Below are positions 56,646 to 64,000 of a DNA stretch of 64,000 nt, one piece after another. The stretch comes from Bradyrhizobium hereditatis (GTDB lineage: Bacteria; Pseudomonadota; Alphaproteobacteria; Rhizobiales; Xanthobacteraceae). The stretch is taken from assembly GCF_020329435.1 (NCBI RefSeq), contig NZ_JAGKJK010000003.1, positions 434,001-498,000 of the forward strand. Direction: 5' to 3'. Positions within the stretch are counted from its first letter, which is position 1. Every line of letters begins with the position of its first letter. The notes below the pieces were generated by a model. The model was not told the origin of the DNA. It made no database searches and worked only from the letters and a program-made list of their open reading frames with translations. Both the position numbers and the translations under genes were made by a program.

Positions 56646-56666
56646 AGCACGGGCGACGCCCGTGCT
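56646..56666. repeat. Perfect hairpin AGCACGGGCG-A-CGCCCGTGCT
   Basis: A 10-base perfect stem with a one-base loop, without a T-run. It lies between the chaperone relic and the epimerase gene and may be a repeat or a weak terminator. Confidence 0.5.
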
Positions 56667-56745
56667 TCGTGAGTTTGCCGTGATCGGAGACGGGGGACCT
56701 GTTGAAGACGCGATCAACGCTGCCCACGCACGTTCACGAGAGCTG

Positions 56746-57684
56746 TCATAGCACGTGCATGTCACTGCGAAAGTTTTTCATGCGCGCGTTGGAACGACTG
56801 GCGAGCCGGCGAGCATGCTCTAAGCAGGCGGGTTGCTCGTCAGCAAATCTTTCGGACCCTATTTCCATAATGAGCGTAGTGTCTGGCAGGAAGGAGAGTT
56901 CGGCGAAAATCTCCTCCCACGGAATATCGCCCCAGCCGATCGGCAGATGCAGGTCCCCGATACCAAACGCGGTCGCCTCGGCCGGATGATGAAACTTCTT
57001 CGTCACAGCTGACAAGCCAAAGCTATCATGAACATGGAGATGTCCTGTAACCGGCGCCATAGCACGAAGTTGCTCTCGGAAATCGAGGTTGCGGTACGTA
57101 GATTCGATATAGGCGTGCGAGAAGTCAGTGACCGCCACAACGTTATCGGAGCCGATGGCGCGGACCGTTTCTGCCATCTCGCTCGGTGTCTGGCGATACT
57201 GGTTGCGCGCAGTGGTGAAGACGTTCTCGAGGGCAATGCGCACGGCGTAACGCTGTGCCACCAGTGCCATTTCCGCGAGCGCGTCGCGCTCCATCCGATC
57301 GAGATCAGCGGGACTCTCACCAGGGGCGAGGATCGCGCCGCCGGAGTGTTGCACCAAGAGGCCTGCGCCGAGACGATTACAGAGCTCAAGGTTGGCCAGC
57401 ATGATCTTTTTATGAATCTCGAGATACTCCCGATCCATGAAATTGGAAGTGATCGGTCCGTGTAAGGACAGCTTCTTGAAGCGATAGTTTCCAACGATCT
57501 TGGCGACGCGAGCGGCACGCTCCTGCATAATGCGGCCGCCGGACACGATCTCTTCGGCATAGATCGCGATCTCGCACGCATCAGCACCCGTGTCGGCGAC
57601 CTCCCGCAAGGAGGCATCAAGCTGATTTATGTCGCCCGTACTGACTCGTTTGTAGAAACCGACGGCCGCGATGGACTCACTCAT
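56746..57684 (-). CDS. Sugar phosphate isomerase/epimerase-like TIM barrel
   Basis: ATG 57684 (MSESIAAVGFYKRVSTGDIN) is chosen over the upstream 57723. The 312-residue protein has the AP endonuclease 2/xylose isomerase-like barrel pattern: LSLHGPITSNFMD, VQHSGGAILAPGE, RIALENVFTTA, VAVTDFSHAY, GHLHVHDSF and TLIMEIGSE, which supply the metal-binding Glu, Asp, His and Glu. The substrate is unknown. It is next to a complete peptide-type ABC transporter and on the same strand, so it may act on the imported compound. Confidence 0.8.
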   Translation of the reverse strand: MSESIAAVGFYKRVSTGDINQLDASLREVADTGADACEIAIYAEEIVSGGRIMQERAARVAKIVGNYRFKKLSLHGPITSNFMDREYLEIHKKIMLANLELCNRLGAGLLVQHSGGAILAPGESPADLDRMERDALAEMALVAQRYAVRIALENVFTTARNQYRQTPSEMAETVRAIGSDNVVAVTDFSHAYIESTYRNLDFREQLRAMAPVTGHLHVHDSFGLSAVTKKFHHPAEATAFGIGDLHLPIGWGDIPWEEIFAELSFLPDTTLIMEIGSERFADEQPACLEHARRLASRSNARMKNFRSDMHVL

Positions 57685-57757
57685 GATTTGTTTCCTCTTA
57701 AGGACGATAGATTTGTTTAACAACTGCGACCGCGACGGAAGTGACCATATTTCCGCT

Positions 57758-58117
57758 TTAGCTTGCCGTGGATGCCAACCAGTATGCCGGCCCTAACGCA
57801 AGCATTCTTGGACTGCTTGCGGTGCAGGCAACATTGTGGAGTGCCTGCGCACTTTGCGGTGTGACACCTGAGCCAGGAGCGACCGGCGAAAGCGTGTTCT
57901 TCGTCCTATACGGCATGCCGCTTGCGGTGAGCTGGAAACAAGCTGTGGCGCCCCTGTTCGACCGACTCGACCCTCCGCCAGCGAATTCCGCTATAGCGGT
58001 TCGCAAGCAAGCTCGTTGCAGCTCCTGCTCTGTCGGCAACGCGTCGGCTACGGCAAACTCGTCAGAATCAATATATTCGAGGAGCGAGTCGCGAACATGT
58101 GCCAAGTCTCTAGACAA
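57758..58117 (-). pseudogene. Possible GntR-type regulator relic
   Basis: The start MSRDLAHVRDSLLEYIDSDE and FAVADALPTEQELQRA looks like the N-terminal part of a GntR winged helix (the LPTEQEL motif), but the next helix and the ligand domain are not readable. It lies between the epimerase and the permease genes, where a transporter regulator would be expected. Low certainty. Confidence 0.35.
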
Positions 58118-58181
58118 GATAAGAGCCTCCTACTCAGCGGCCGAGACAACGAGCAGAAACACTCGGTATCGGTCTAAACAA

Positions 58182-59012
58182 TCAGTCGCTCTCGACAAAA
58201 TCGCGGGCCCAATCGCCAAGGATCGAAATTGAAATCGTCATCAACAAAATGATGAATGTCGGCGTCAAAATTACCCATGGGGCGTTGTAGAGCTGATCGC
58301 GACCGCTGCCGATTAGCACACCGAGCGATGTGTCCGGCGGTTGAACACCCAGACCCAAGAAACTGAGCGTTGTCTCCAATAGGATCGTCTGCGGAAAATG
58401 AATCGACATGTTGACCAGGAGCACCGCCATTGAATTCGGCAAAACGGAGCGTGTGAGGATGCGGAACGCTGAAGCACCTATTACCAGCTGCGCGTGCACG
58501 TAAGGCTGGCTCCTTGCAGATAGGCCAATGGCGCGAGCAAGGCGGGCATAACGTTCCCAGCCGGCTAGGATCATAATGCCCGTGAAAGTCACGAAATCGG
58601 AGCTCGGCAAAATGACGATGAATGCGAGAATAAGAATCAGTGTTGGAATGGTGGCCTGAAAATCAACCAATACGCCTATGACACTGTCCAAAAAGCCTTC
58701 GGTCCAAGCAGATAAGAGTCCAAGCGTTGTTCCTAGGACCGCCCCGCCAAATGTGCCGATCGCCGCAACCGTCACCGAAACCTGGATGCCGCGGAGAATG
58801 AGAGAGACCATGTCGTGACCGAGTCCATCGGTGCCGAGGGGGTAATCCCAGCTCCCGCCCCAAAACACCGGTGGCCTAAATCGTGCTTCGAGATTCACCT
58901 CAGCGACATCTCGCGGTGAAAGCGGTCCAGCAAAGACCGCAATGAGAAGGACGAGAAGGACAATCACGGTACACAATGTGACGAGTGTTGGGACTCTGCG
59001 CAAACTAATCAT
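58182..59012 (-). CDS. Peptide/opine-type ABC transporter permease (DppC-like)
   Basis: This 276-residue protein has about six hydrophobic segments and the family start region PVFWGGSWDYPLGTDGLGHD. The EAA loop is in YARLARAIGLSARSQPYVHA and IGASAFRILTRSVLPN. It forms the membrane channel with the DppB-like protein of the upstream gene, whose stop overlaps its start by four bases. Inner membrane. Intact. Confidence 0.88.
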   Translation of the reverse strand: MISLRRVPTLVTLCTVIVLLVLLIAVFAGPLSPRDVAEVNLEARFRPPVFWGGSWDYPLGTDGLGHDMVSLILRGIQVSVTVAAIGTFGGAVLGTTLGLLSAWTEGFLDSVIGVLVDFQATIPTLILILAFIVILPSSDFVTFTGIMILAGWERYARLARAIGLSARSQPYVHAQLVIGASAFRILTRSVLPNSMAVLLVNMSIHFPQTILLETTLSFLGLGVQPPDTSLGVLIGSGRDQLYNAPWVILTPTFIILLMTISISILGDWARDFVESD

Positions 59013-59977
59013 ACCGGCGACTTTTCGGCGTATAGTCTCGTGACTGTTGATAGGCGTGACCGGCGCGAATCTCGGATACGGGGATCAACAAAGCCATAAG
59101 AGAGATCTGCTAGAAAATTTGCCAAGATCATCGTCGTTCCTGCGCAAAGCAATATGGTTTCCACCACCGCATAGTCACGCGCGGCAACGCTTTCGATCAG
59201 TAAAGAGCCTACTCCGTGCCAACCGAAGACATTCTCTGTTACCGCCGCAAAAGTAAGAACACCGCCAAACTCGAGCGCTGTGATTGTAATTAACGGCAAG
59301 AGCGCATTAGGCAGTGCGTGAGCGCGGTGAATCAACTCTCGCGTCAAACCGCTCGCCTTCGCCGTCTCTATCATCGGATTTGCCATTACCTCCACCACGG
59401 CGGAGCGCGTGAAGCGCGCATAGATCGCTGCGGCAACCGCAGACATGCTACCAACCGGCATGATGTAGGATCTCCAATCGACATAGCCGCTAGGCGGAAG
59501 CCACCCAAGCCATATCGAAAAAATATAGATAAGCAGAATGCCGAGCAAAAATGGTGGAACAGCGAGTCCAATCACCGCAAGCATAGTTGTTATTCGATCA
59601 GTCATCCGACCATTATGGATGGCTGCGTAGAAGCCAACTGGAACGCCAACCGCAATTGAGAAAAATATTGTCGGCACCACCAAACACAGGCTCGCCGGGA
59701 CCCTGCTTAAAACAAGATCGAGCGCCGGCCCGCTCGTTCTATAAGACAAGCCAAAGTTCAAGTGCACGAGCCCATCTACGTAAACTGCGAACTGTCTCCA
59801 TAAAGGAAGGCCGAGTCCCCATTTTTGACGAAACGCCTCAAGCGCAGCTGTATTCGTCTCGGGACCTAATAAGATGACGGCAGGATCACCGCTTGCGGCG
59901 AGCGTGAAGAATGCAAAACCGAGCAAAACAAAGAGAGTGAGAAGCGCGCGCCCCGCGCGCATGAGAAACCAGCTCAT
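59009..59977 (-). CDS. Peptide/opine-type ABC transporter permease (DppB-like)
   Basis: This 322-residue protein starts [20 protein letters not shown], has six membrane segments and the DppB-type region [20 protein letters not shown]. The EAA loop is in [20 protein letters not shown]. The gene overlaps the ATPase gene by four bases upstream and the DppC-like gene by four downstream. Intact. Confidence 0.88.
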   Translation of the reverse strand: MSWFLMRAGRALLTLFVLLGFAFFTLAASGDPAVILLGPETNTAALEAFRQKWGLGLPLWRQFAVYVDGLVHLNFGLSYRTSGPALDLVLSRVPASLCLVVPTIFFSIAVGVPVGFYAAIHNGRMTDRITTMLAVIGLAVPPFLLGILLIYIFSIWLGWLPPSGYVDWRSYIMPVGSMSAVAAAIYARFTRSAVVEVMANPMIETAKASGLTRELIHRAHALPNALLPLITITALEFGGVLTFAAVTENVFGWHGVGSLLIESVAARDYAVVETILLCAGTTMILANFLADLSYGFVDPRIRDSRRSRLSTVTRLYAEKSPV

Positions 59978-61626
59978 ACCACGACCCGTTGGTTTTCGGG
60001 CTCTTGCTCAATGCAATCCGGCAAGACTGGAAGGGCTGCAAGTAATTGTTGCGTGTATGCCGCCTTGGGGTGCTGAAATAAGTCGATAGTCTCGCCCTCC
60101 TCGACTAATTCGCCTCGGCGCATCACAAGGACACGGTCACAAATGTGACGGATCACCGAAAGATCATGGCTAATAAACAAAATTGTGAGTCCAAGCCGTT
60201 CGCGGAGCTCCATGAGCAGATCTAATATCCTCGCCTGAATGGATACATCGAGCGCCGAAACGCTTTCGTCGCATATTAGGACTTTCGGCTGAAGCGTCAG
60301 TGCACGGGCGATCGTTGCTCTTTGACGCTGACCGCCTGAGAGGCTACCAGGCTTGCGAGAAAAAAGAGCTTCATCCAGTTGAGCCTCTATCATCTGTCGA
60401 TGAGCATGAGCAGTGCGCTCGGCTTTGGGGCCAAGGCGATGAACATCCAGCGGAAGACGCACTTGACTCAGTATCCGCGCTGAGGGATCGAGCGCACCGC
60501 GCGGATCTTGAAAGATATACTGGACATCGCGACGCCATCGCATCTGTGGCCTGCGCCAGTCGAGCGGTTCGTCGTTCAGAAGAATGCGCCCGCTCGCTGG
60601 GACCGTCAACCCAACGGCAGTCTTGGCGAATGTGCTTTTGCCAGAACCACTCTCGCCAACCAGACCGAGAATTTCACCGCGCCTTATGACGGCTGAGACA
60701 CCTCGCACCGCCTCCAGAACACTGCCATCAGAGCGTTTGTATTGCACGCAAATCTGCTCGAAACGCAAAAGCGGTTTGCTCGCGATAGAGCCGGAGCGGA
60801 GCGCGATGGTCCGCTTGTCAGCTTCGTTGCCAGCAGCTGTCAAACGTCTACCGCGGTGAGCAGGTCGCGGGATGGCCGCCAGAAGGTCACGCGTGTAACT
60901 CTCTCGGGGGGCTGTAAGCACAGTATCGACATCACCATGCTCGATGATACGCCCGTCCCTCATCACAAGCACACGATCACAAAGTCGATAGACCACAGCC
61001 AAATCGTGGGTGACGAAAATTATTGCCATCCCCCGTTCGCGCGAAAGCTGCCTGAGCCGCTGCAGGATTCCAGCTTGCACAGTCACATCAAGGGCCGTGG
61101 TTGGCTCGTCCGCGATCAGGAGCTTGGGACGGCGGGCCAGGGCGCAGGCAATAGCTACGCGTTGGGATTGACCTCCCGAGAGCTGATGCGGATAAGAGTC
61201 AAGTACCGTCCGATGTTCATCCAGTCCTGCGCTTCTTAGCAACGTCCCCGGATCATCCTCCGTGCGCAATTCCAAATGACGTCTAACAGTCATCAACGGA
61301 TCGAGCGCACTCATGGGATCTTGAAAAATCATCGATAATCCAACGCCGCGCAGGTGCGCCAAACCGCGCGGCTTTGATAGCGAAAAGCGTTGGCCTTCGA
61401 AGATCATTTCACCTTGGACCCGAGCCCGTTCGGGAAGCAATCCAATGAGAGCCCGACAAGTTACACTCTTGCCGGAACCGCTTTCTCCCACAATGCCGAG
61501 TATTTCACCTGGCTTTACGTCAAAGGATACATTGCTGACGGCGATATGCCTGAGCGTCGCGCCAAAGGCGACGCTCAGTTCTCTTAACGAGAATAGGGTC
61601 GCAACAGAATGTCGATCCAGGATCAT
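59974..61626 (-). CDS. Dual ATP-binding subunit of the peptide/opine ABC transporter (DppD-DppF fusion)
   Basis: This 550-residue protein has two complete ABC domains. Domain 1: [46 protein letters not shown]. Domain 2: [44 protein letters not shown]. Many transporters of this group have separate DppD and DppF; here they are one protein. It energises the two permeases. The gene lies between the binding protein and the DppB-like gene. Intact. Confidence 0.9.
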   Translation of the reverse strand: MILDRHSVATLFSLRELSVAFGATLRHIAVSNVSFDVKPGEILGIVGESGSGKSVTCRALIGLLPERARVQGEMIFEGQRFSLSKPRGLAHLRGVGLSMIFQDPMSALDPLMTVRRHLELRTEDDPGTLLRSAGLDEHRTVLDSYPHQLSGGQSQRVAIACALARRPKLLIADEPTTALDVTVQAGILQRLRQLSRERGMAIIFVTHDLAVVYRLCDRVLVMRDGRIIEHGDVDTVLTAPRESYTRDLLAAIPRPAHRGRRLTAAGNEADKRTIALRSGSIASKPLLRFEQICVQYKRSDGSVLEAVRGVSAVIRRGEILGLVGESGSGKSTFAKTAVGLTVPASGRILLNDEPLDWRRPQMRWRRDVQYIFQDPRGALDPSARILSQVRLPLDVHRLGPKAERTAHAHRQMIEAQLDEALFSRKPGSLSGGQRQRATIARALTLQPKVLICDESVSALDVSIQARILDLLMELRERLGLTILFISHDLSVIRHICDRVLVMRRGELVEEGETIDLFQHPKAAYTQQLLAALPVLPDCIEQEPENQRVVV

Positions 61627-61634
61627 CTCGAAGC

Positions 61635-63188
61635 CTATTTGAAAGTAACACCGTCAGTCGTCAGATCGAGATACGCATAAGGAAGCGGATCCATAGACAA
61701 GCGGTCTTTCCTCATACCCATGAACATAGGCGTAACGTAAAGGATGCCCGCGTGCGGATCTTCTTCGAAGTTTTCGAGCATCTTCGCGAAGATCGCCCGA
61801 CGGCGCTTCGTGTCGAGCGAAGTCGCCAGTTCGTTACCTAGTGTCAGCATGCTTGGCCCGACTGTAAAAAACTGGCTGTCAGTAAACTCGCCCGGTCCCA
61901 TACGGCGCCAGAACTGACCCATCGGATCAGGGTAATACGCGCCGGAATCGGCATCGATGATCGCCCGATCCGGCGTGTCCGCGCGCACCTGCGCCCAGTT
62001 TTCTTTAAACTCAAGCTTGACGTTGAGGCCGACCGCCTTCCACATTGATTGTAGAATCTGCGCAGTGTCACCCTGTTTGGTGTAATAACCCTGTTGGGTG
62101 CGATAGACGATCTGCTGCCCGCTATAACCGGCGTCTTTCAAAAGCTCCCTTGCCTTTTTTGGATTGTATTCTGGGGTCGGACGATCGCTCAAATACATGT
62201 CGCCGAATGTTTGCATTTGCCATCCATGGGGCACACTCGTTCGGCCTGCGAACAGGCTTTTGACTAGCGCGTCGCGATTAATCGCGAGGTTCAGCGCGCG
62301 CCGAATCCGCGGATCGGCGATCGGACTTCCAATACTGTCGTAGACAAGCCCACGGATGGATTGAACCGGCCCGCCGACAATGGCGCAGCTGGGCTTAGCC
62401 TCAATTTGGCGCAATTCATCGGCACCAACTTCTGTGATGATGTCGAACTGACCTGAAAGGAGGCCCGCAATACGGGTCGCAAGCTCCGGAACCACGGTGA
62501 AGGTGACTTTATCGGCGGCCGCTTTCGAACTGCCCCAATATTTGTCGAACTTCTTAATGACGATGTCACCACCGAGCTTCCGGCTGACCAAAGAATAAGG
62601 GCCAGAGCCAGCATCCACTTCGGTGAACTCTGCGTAGGTCTTCGCCTGCTCTAACGCAGTCGCGGAAATAATTTGGGAGGGATAGGTGGAAAAACGATAA
62701 ATGCCAACGGCATCGTCACTCTTCATATGAATACGTATGGTCATCTCGTCAACGACTTCGACTCGATCGATCCCTTTGAAGAACGGTTGTGATTGGACGG
62801 GAACGGATTTATCGGCACCAATTCTTACTGGTGAAAACGTTGCAACGACGTCCCGCGCGTCGAAAGTATCGCCATTATGGAAAACAACTCCCGGACGTAA
62901 GTGAAATTCGATCGTTCTCGGATCAATTACGCTCCAGCTTGTCGCGAGATTTGGTACCAATCTGCCGCCGTTCCGATAGTCGACGCTTACCAGCGTGTCA
63001 TAGAGGGAGTACATCAGACGCAAGTTTGGATTTGAGTTCTCCGAGACCGGATCGTGATTATCCGGGTTCTTTTGAACCGCGATAACCAAATCATGTGCGA
63101 AAGCACTAGCCGCACCGTGGAAGGCGGTAAGGCTGATTGCTAGGATTGGGAGCAGGAGCCTTCTCGGAAAAGAACTTTGCGTTTTCAC
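61635..63188 (-). CDS. Substrate-binding protein of the peptide/opine ABC transporter (SBP_bac_5)
   Basis: GTG 63188 (reading [20 protein letters not shown], with cleavage after ASAFA) is chosen because it gives a signal peptide and lies behind GAGGG; the frame is open further upstream. The mature protein has the family-5 motifs [20 protein letters not shown] and [19 protein letters not shown], and [14 protein letters not shown] near the middle. It captures a peptide, opine or sugar-like ligand in the periplasm and is the first gene of the transporter operon. Intact. Confidence 0.88.
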   Translation of the reverse strand: MKTQSSFPRRLLLPILAISLTAFHGAASAFAHDLVIAVQKNPDNHDPVSENSNPNLRLMYSLYDTLVSVDYRNGGRLVPNLATSWSVIDPRTIEFHLRPGVVFHNGDTFDARDVVATFSPVRIGADKSVPVQSQPFFKGIDRVEVVDEMTIRIHMKSDDAVGIYRFSTYPSQIISATALEQAKTYAEFTEVDAGSGPYSLVSRKLGGDIVIKKFDKYWGSSKAAADKVTFTVVPELATRIAGLLSGQFDIITEVGADELRQIEAKPSCAIVGGPVQSIRGLVYDSIGSPIADPRIRRALNLAINRDALVKSLFAGRTSVPHGWQMQTFGDMYLSDRPTPEYNPKKARELLKDAGYSGQQIVYRTQQGYYTKQGDTAQILQSMWKAVGLNVKLEFKENWAQVRADTPDRAIIDADSGAYYPDPMGQFWRRMGPGEFTDSQFFTVGPSMLTLGNELATSLDTKRRRAIFAKMLENFEEDPHAGILYVTPMFMGMRKDRLSMDPLPYAYLDLTTDGVTFK

Positions 63189-63253
63189 GTTAGCTGACCC
63201 TCGTCTTTTCTGTTGCTGGGTACACACGTTCTTTTGCGCGCCGCTGCTAAGCC

Positions 63254-63376
63254 TGCGGAGCTGCCGATCACGCTGACGAACTGGCCGGCCGGGACGAAGG
63301 GAGTGATCCCGTCGACGGCGAGCGTCGAGCCAAAGCGGCGGCTGACGCCCGACAGGATGTGCGACTGCGTGTTCAT
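63254..63376 (-). pseudogene. phnC: PhnC-type ABC ATPase N-terminal fragment
   Basis: MNTQSHILSGVSRRFGSTLA and VDGITPFVPAGQFVSVIGSS resemble the start of PhnC, the phosphonate transporter ATPase, up to the P-loop. The P-loop is broken (GSSAGLAAARKR where GRSGAGKST is expected), and the rest of the gene is absent. It suggests recombination between a phosphonate operon and the peptide transporter. Confidence 0.55.
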
Positions 63377-63471
63377 GTCGCGAACGGTGCCTGCACCTTG
63401 TTACGGTCGGGATTCATTCGAATGAATTTCTGATGACATTCGGATGACTTCTCAGCGGCCAGGATTGTGAG

Positions 63472-64000
63472 CTAAGCCGCGTCGGTGCAGGCGGTCTCGG
63501 TGAGGTGTCCATTGGAGTAGACAGCCCGGCCGCCGCTGAAGGTCGCAACGACGTGCCCGATCCCTCCGTCATCGGCGAGGACGAGGTCCGCACGTTTGCC
63601 TGGCAAGATTTCGCCCCGGTCGCGCAGCCCCAAAACCTCGGCGACGTTGGAACTGGCGAGGCGCGCTGCACCAGCAAGTCCGCGCGGATCGGTGTGGGCG
63701 AGCTCCAGCAGGGCGGGCAGCATCGCCGAAGGGTGGTAATCCGAGACCAGGATGTCCAGCAGTCCCGCGCGATGCGCCTCGCGCGCGGAAAGGTTGCCGG
63801 AATAGCTTTCGCCCCGCAGGGCGTTGGGGGCACCCATCGCGGTGTGCAGCCCGCGTGAACACGCGACATCGGCCGCCTCGAGCGTGACCGGGAATTCGCT
63901 GACGACGACGCCGAGCGCAGCCATTAGCCCGACTTTGCGCGGCGTATCATCGTCATGGCTCGCCATAGCGACACGATGGACGCGGCAGGTCTGCGAGATC
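63472..64000 (-). CDS. phnM: PhnM, alpha-D-ribose 1-methylphosphonate 5-triphosphate diphosphatase (partial)
   Basis: The reverse frame is open to the right edge. It contains the PhnM signature MASHDDDTPRKVGLMAALGV, SEFPVTLEAADVACSRGLHT, AMGAPNALRGESYSGNLSA, DYHPSAMLPALLELAHTDP and GEILPGKRADLVLADD. PhnM is a metal-dependent amidohydrolase-fold enzyme of the C-P lyase pathway. The N-terminal half lies outside the window. The C-terminus is complete. Confidence 0.9.
   Translation of the reverse strand, partial: ISQTCRVHRVAMASHDDDTPRKVGLMAALGVVVSEFPVTLEAADVACSRGLHTAMGAPNALRGESYSGNLSAREAHRAGLLDILVSDYHPSAMLPALLELAHTDPRGLAGAARLASSNVAEVLGLRDRGEILPGKRADLVLADDGGIGHVVATFSGGRAVYSNGHLTETACTDAA

Noticed and set aside
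56646..56666. Hairpin as an intrinsic terminator
   Set aside because: There is no T-run on either side, so it is listed only as a repeat.
55449..56765. Reverse 438-codon frame as a gene
   Set aside because: Only scattered pieces match Hsp70; the frame runs through Arg/Ser-rich shifted stretches. Treated as part of the chaperone relic.

Overview
The window looks like part of a rhizobial chromosome, most likely Bradyrhizobium or a close relative. The base composition is GC-rich, the insertion sequences (IS5, IS3, IS110, IS630 types) are those common in rhizobial symbiosis islands, there is an Omp31-like porin, and there are relics of fixA and fixX behind a sigma-54 type promoter. The best intact ribosomal-protein similarity (an L10 domain at 16.7-17.2 kb) also reads as alphaproteobacterial. 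No tRNA, rRNA, CRISPR array or complete nif/nod gene was found.

Layout. 0-6 kb: a hipBA toxin-antitoxin pair (toxin cut by the window edge), a decayed MNT/HEPN pair broken by an IS5-type element, and an IS3 element with an IS110/IS1111 element nested in it. 6-13 kb: a five-gene operon (GASH protein, two 'double-GTPases', GAP1, caspase-like protease) in which the caspase and GAP1 share the same C-terminal adaptor domain. 13-14.6 kb: a small DNA-binding-type protein with palindromic operators, and IS and PIN-domain relics. 14.7-19.7 kb: an intracellular subtilase facing a three-gene operon made of an unknown protein, a CHAT-fold protein whose catalytic Cys is Ser, and a protein carrying a ribosomal protein L10 domain. 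20.4-29.1 kb: a four-gene operon of subtilase, trypsin-like protease, EAD-trypsin-NTPase-like protein and a very large STAND NTPase ending in a prokaryotic YEATS-like domain. 30-38 kb: secreted and membrane proteins, a TIR protein with an AbiJ-like partner, and a restriction-modification pair, several with frameshifts. 38.5-41 kb: IS5 and IS630 elements and a BP74-like secreted protein relic. 41.5-44.4 kb: a membrane-anchored caspase-like protein with a small membrane partner. 45-51 kb: porin, di-haem cytochrome c peroxidase, LuxR-type AHL receptor, and fixX and fixA relics. 51-56.6 kb: a mostly decayed phosphonate-biosynthesis region (PEP mutase intact). 56.7-64 kb: a TIM-barrel epimerase and a complete peptide/opine-type ABC transporter, then a phnC fragment and the C-terminal half of PhnM.

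How the genes work together. The 6-44 kb stretch is an island of immune-type systems dominated by proteases: four protease-centred modules plus TIR, restriction-modification, PIN, HEPN/MNT and HipBA pieces. The three large protease operons (about 20 kb of coding sequence) are open without a single frameshift, whereas nearly every neighbour carries frameshifts or IS damage, which suggests the protease systems are still under selection. The best candidate for something undescribed is the L10-domain/CHAT/unknown operon with its convergent subtilase: its L10 domain could act as a ribosome mimic or sensor.
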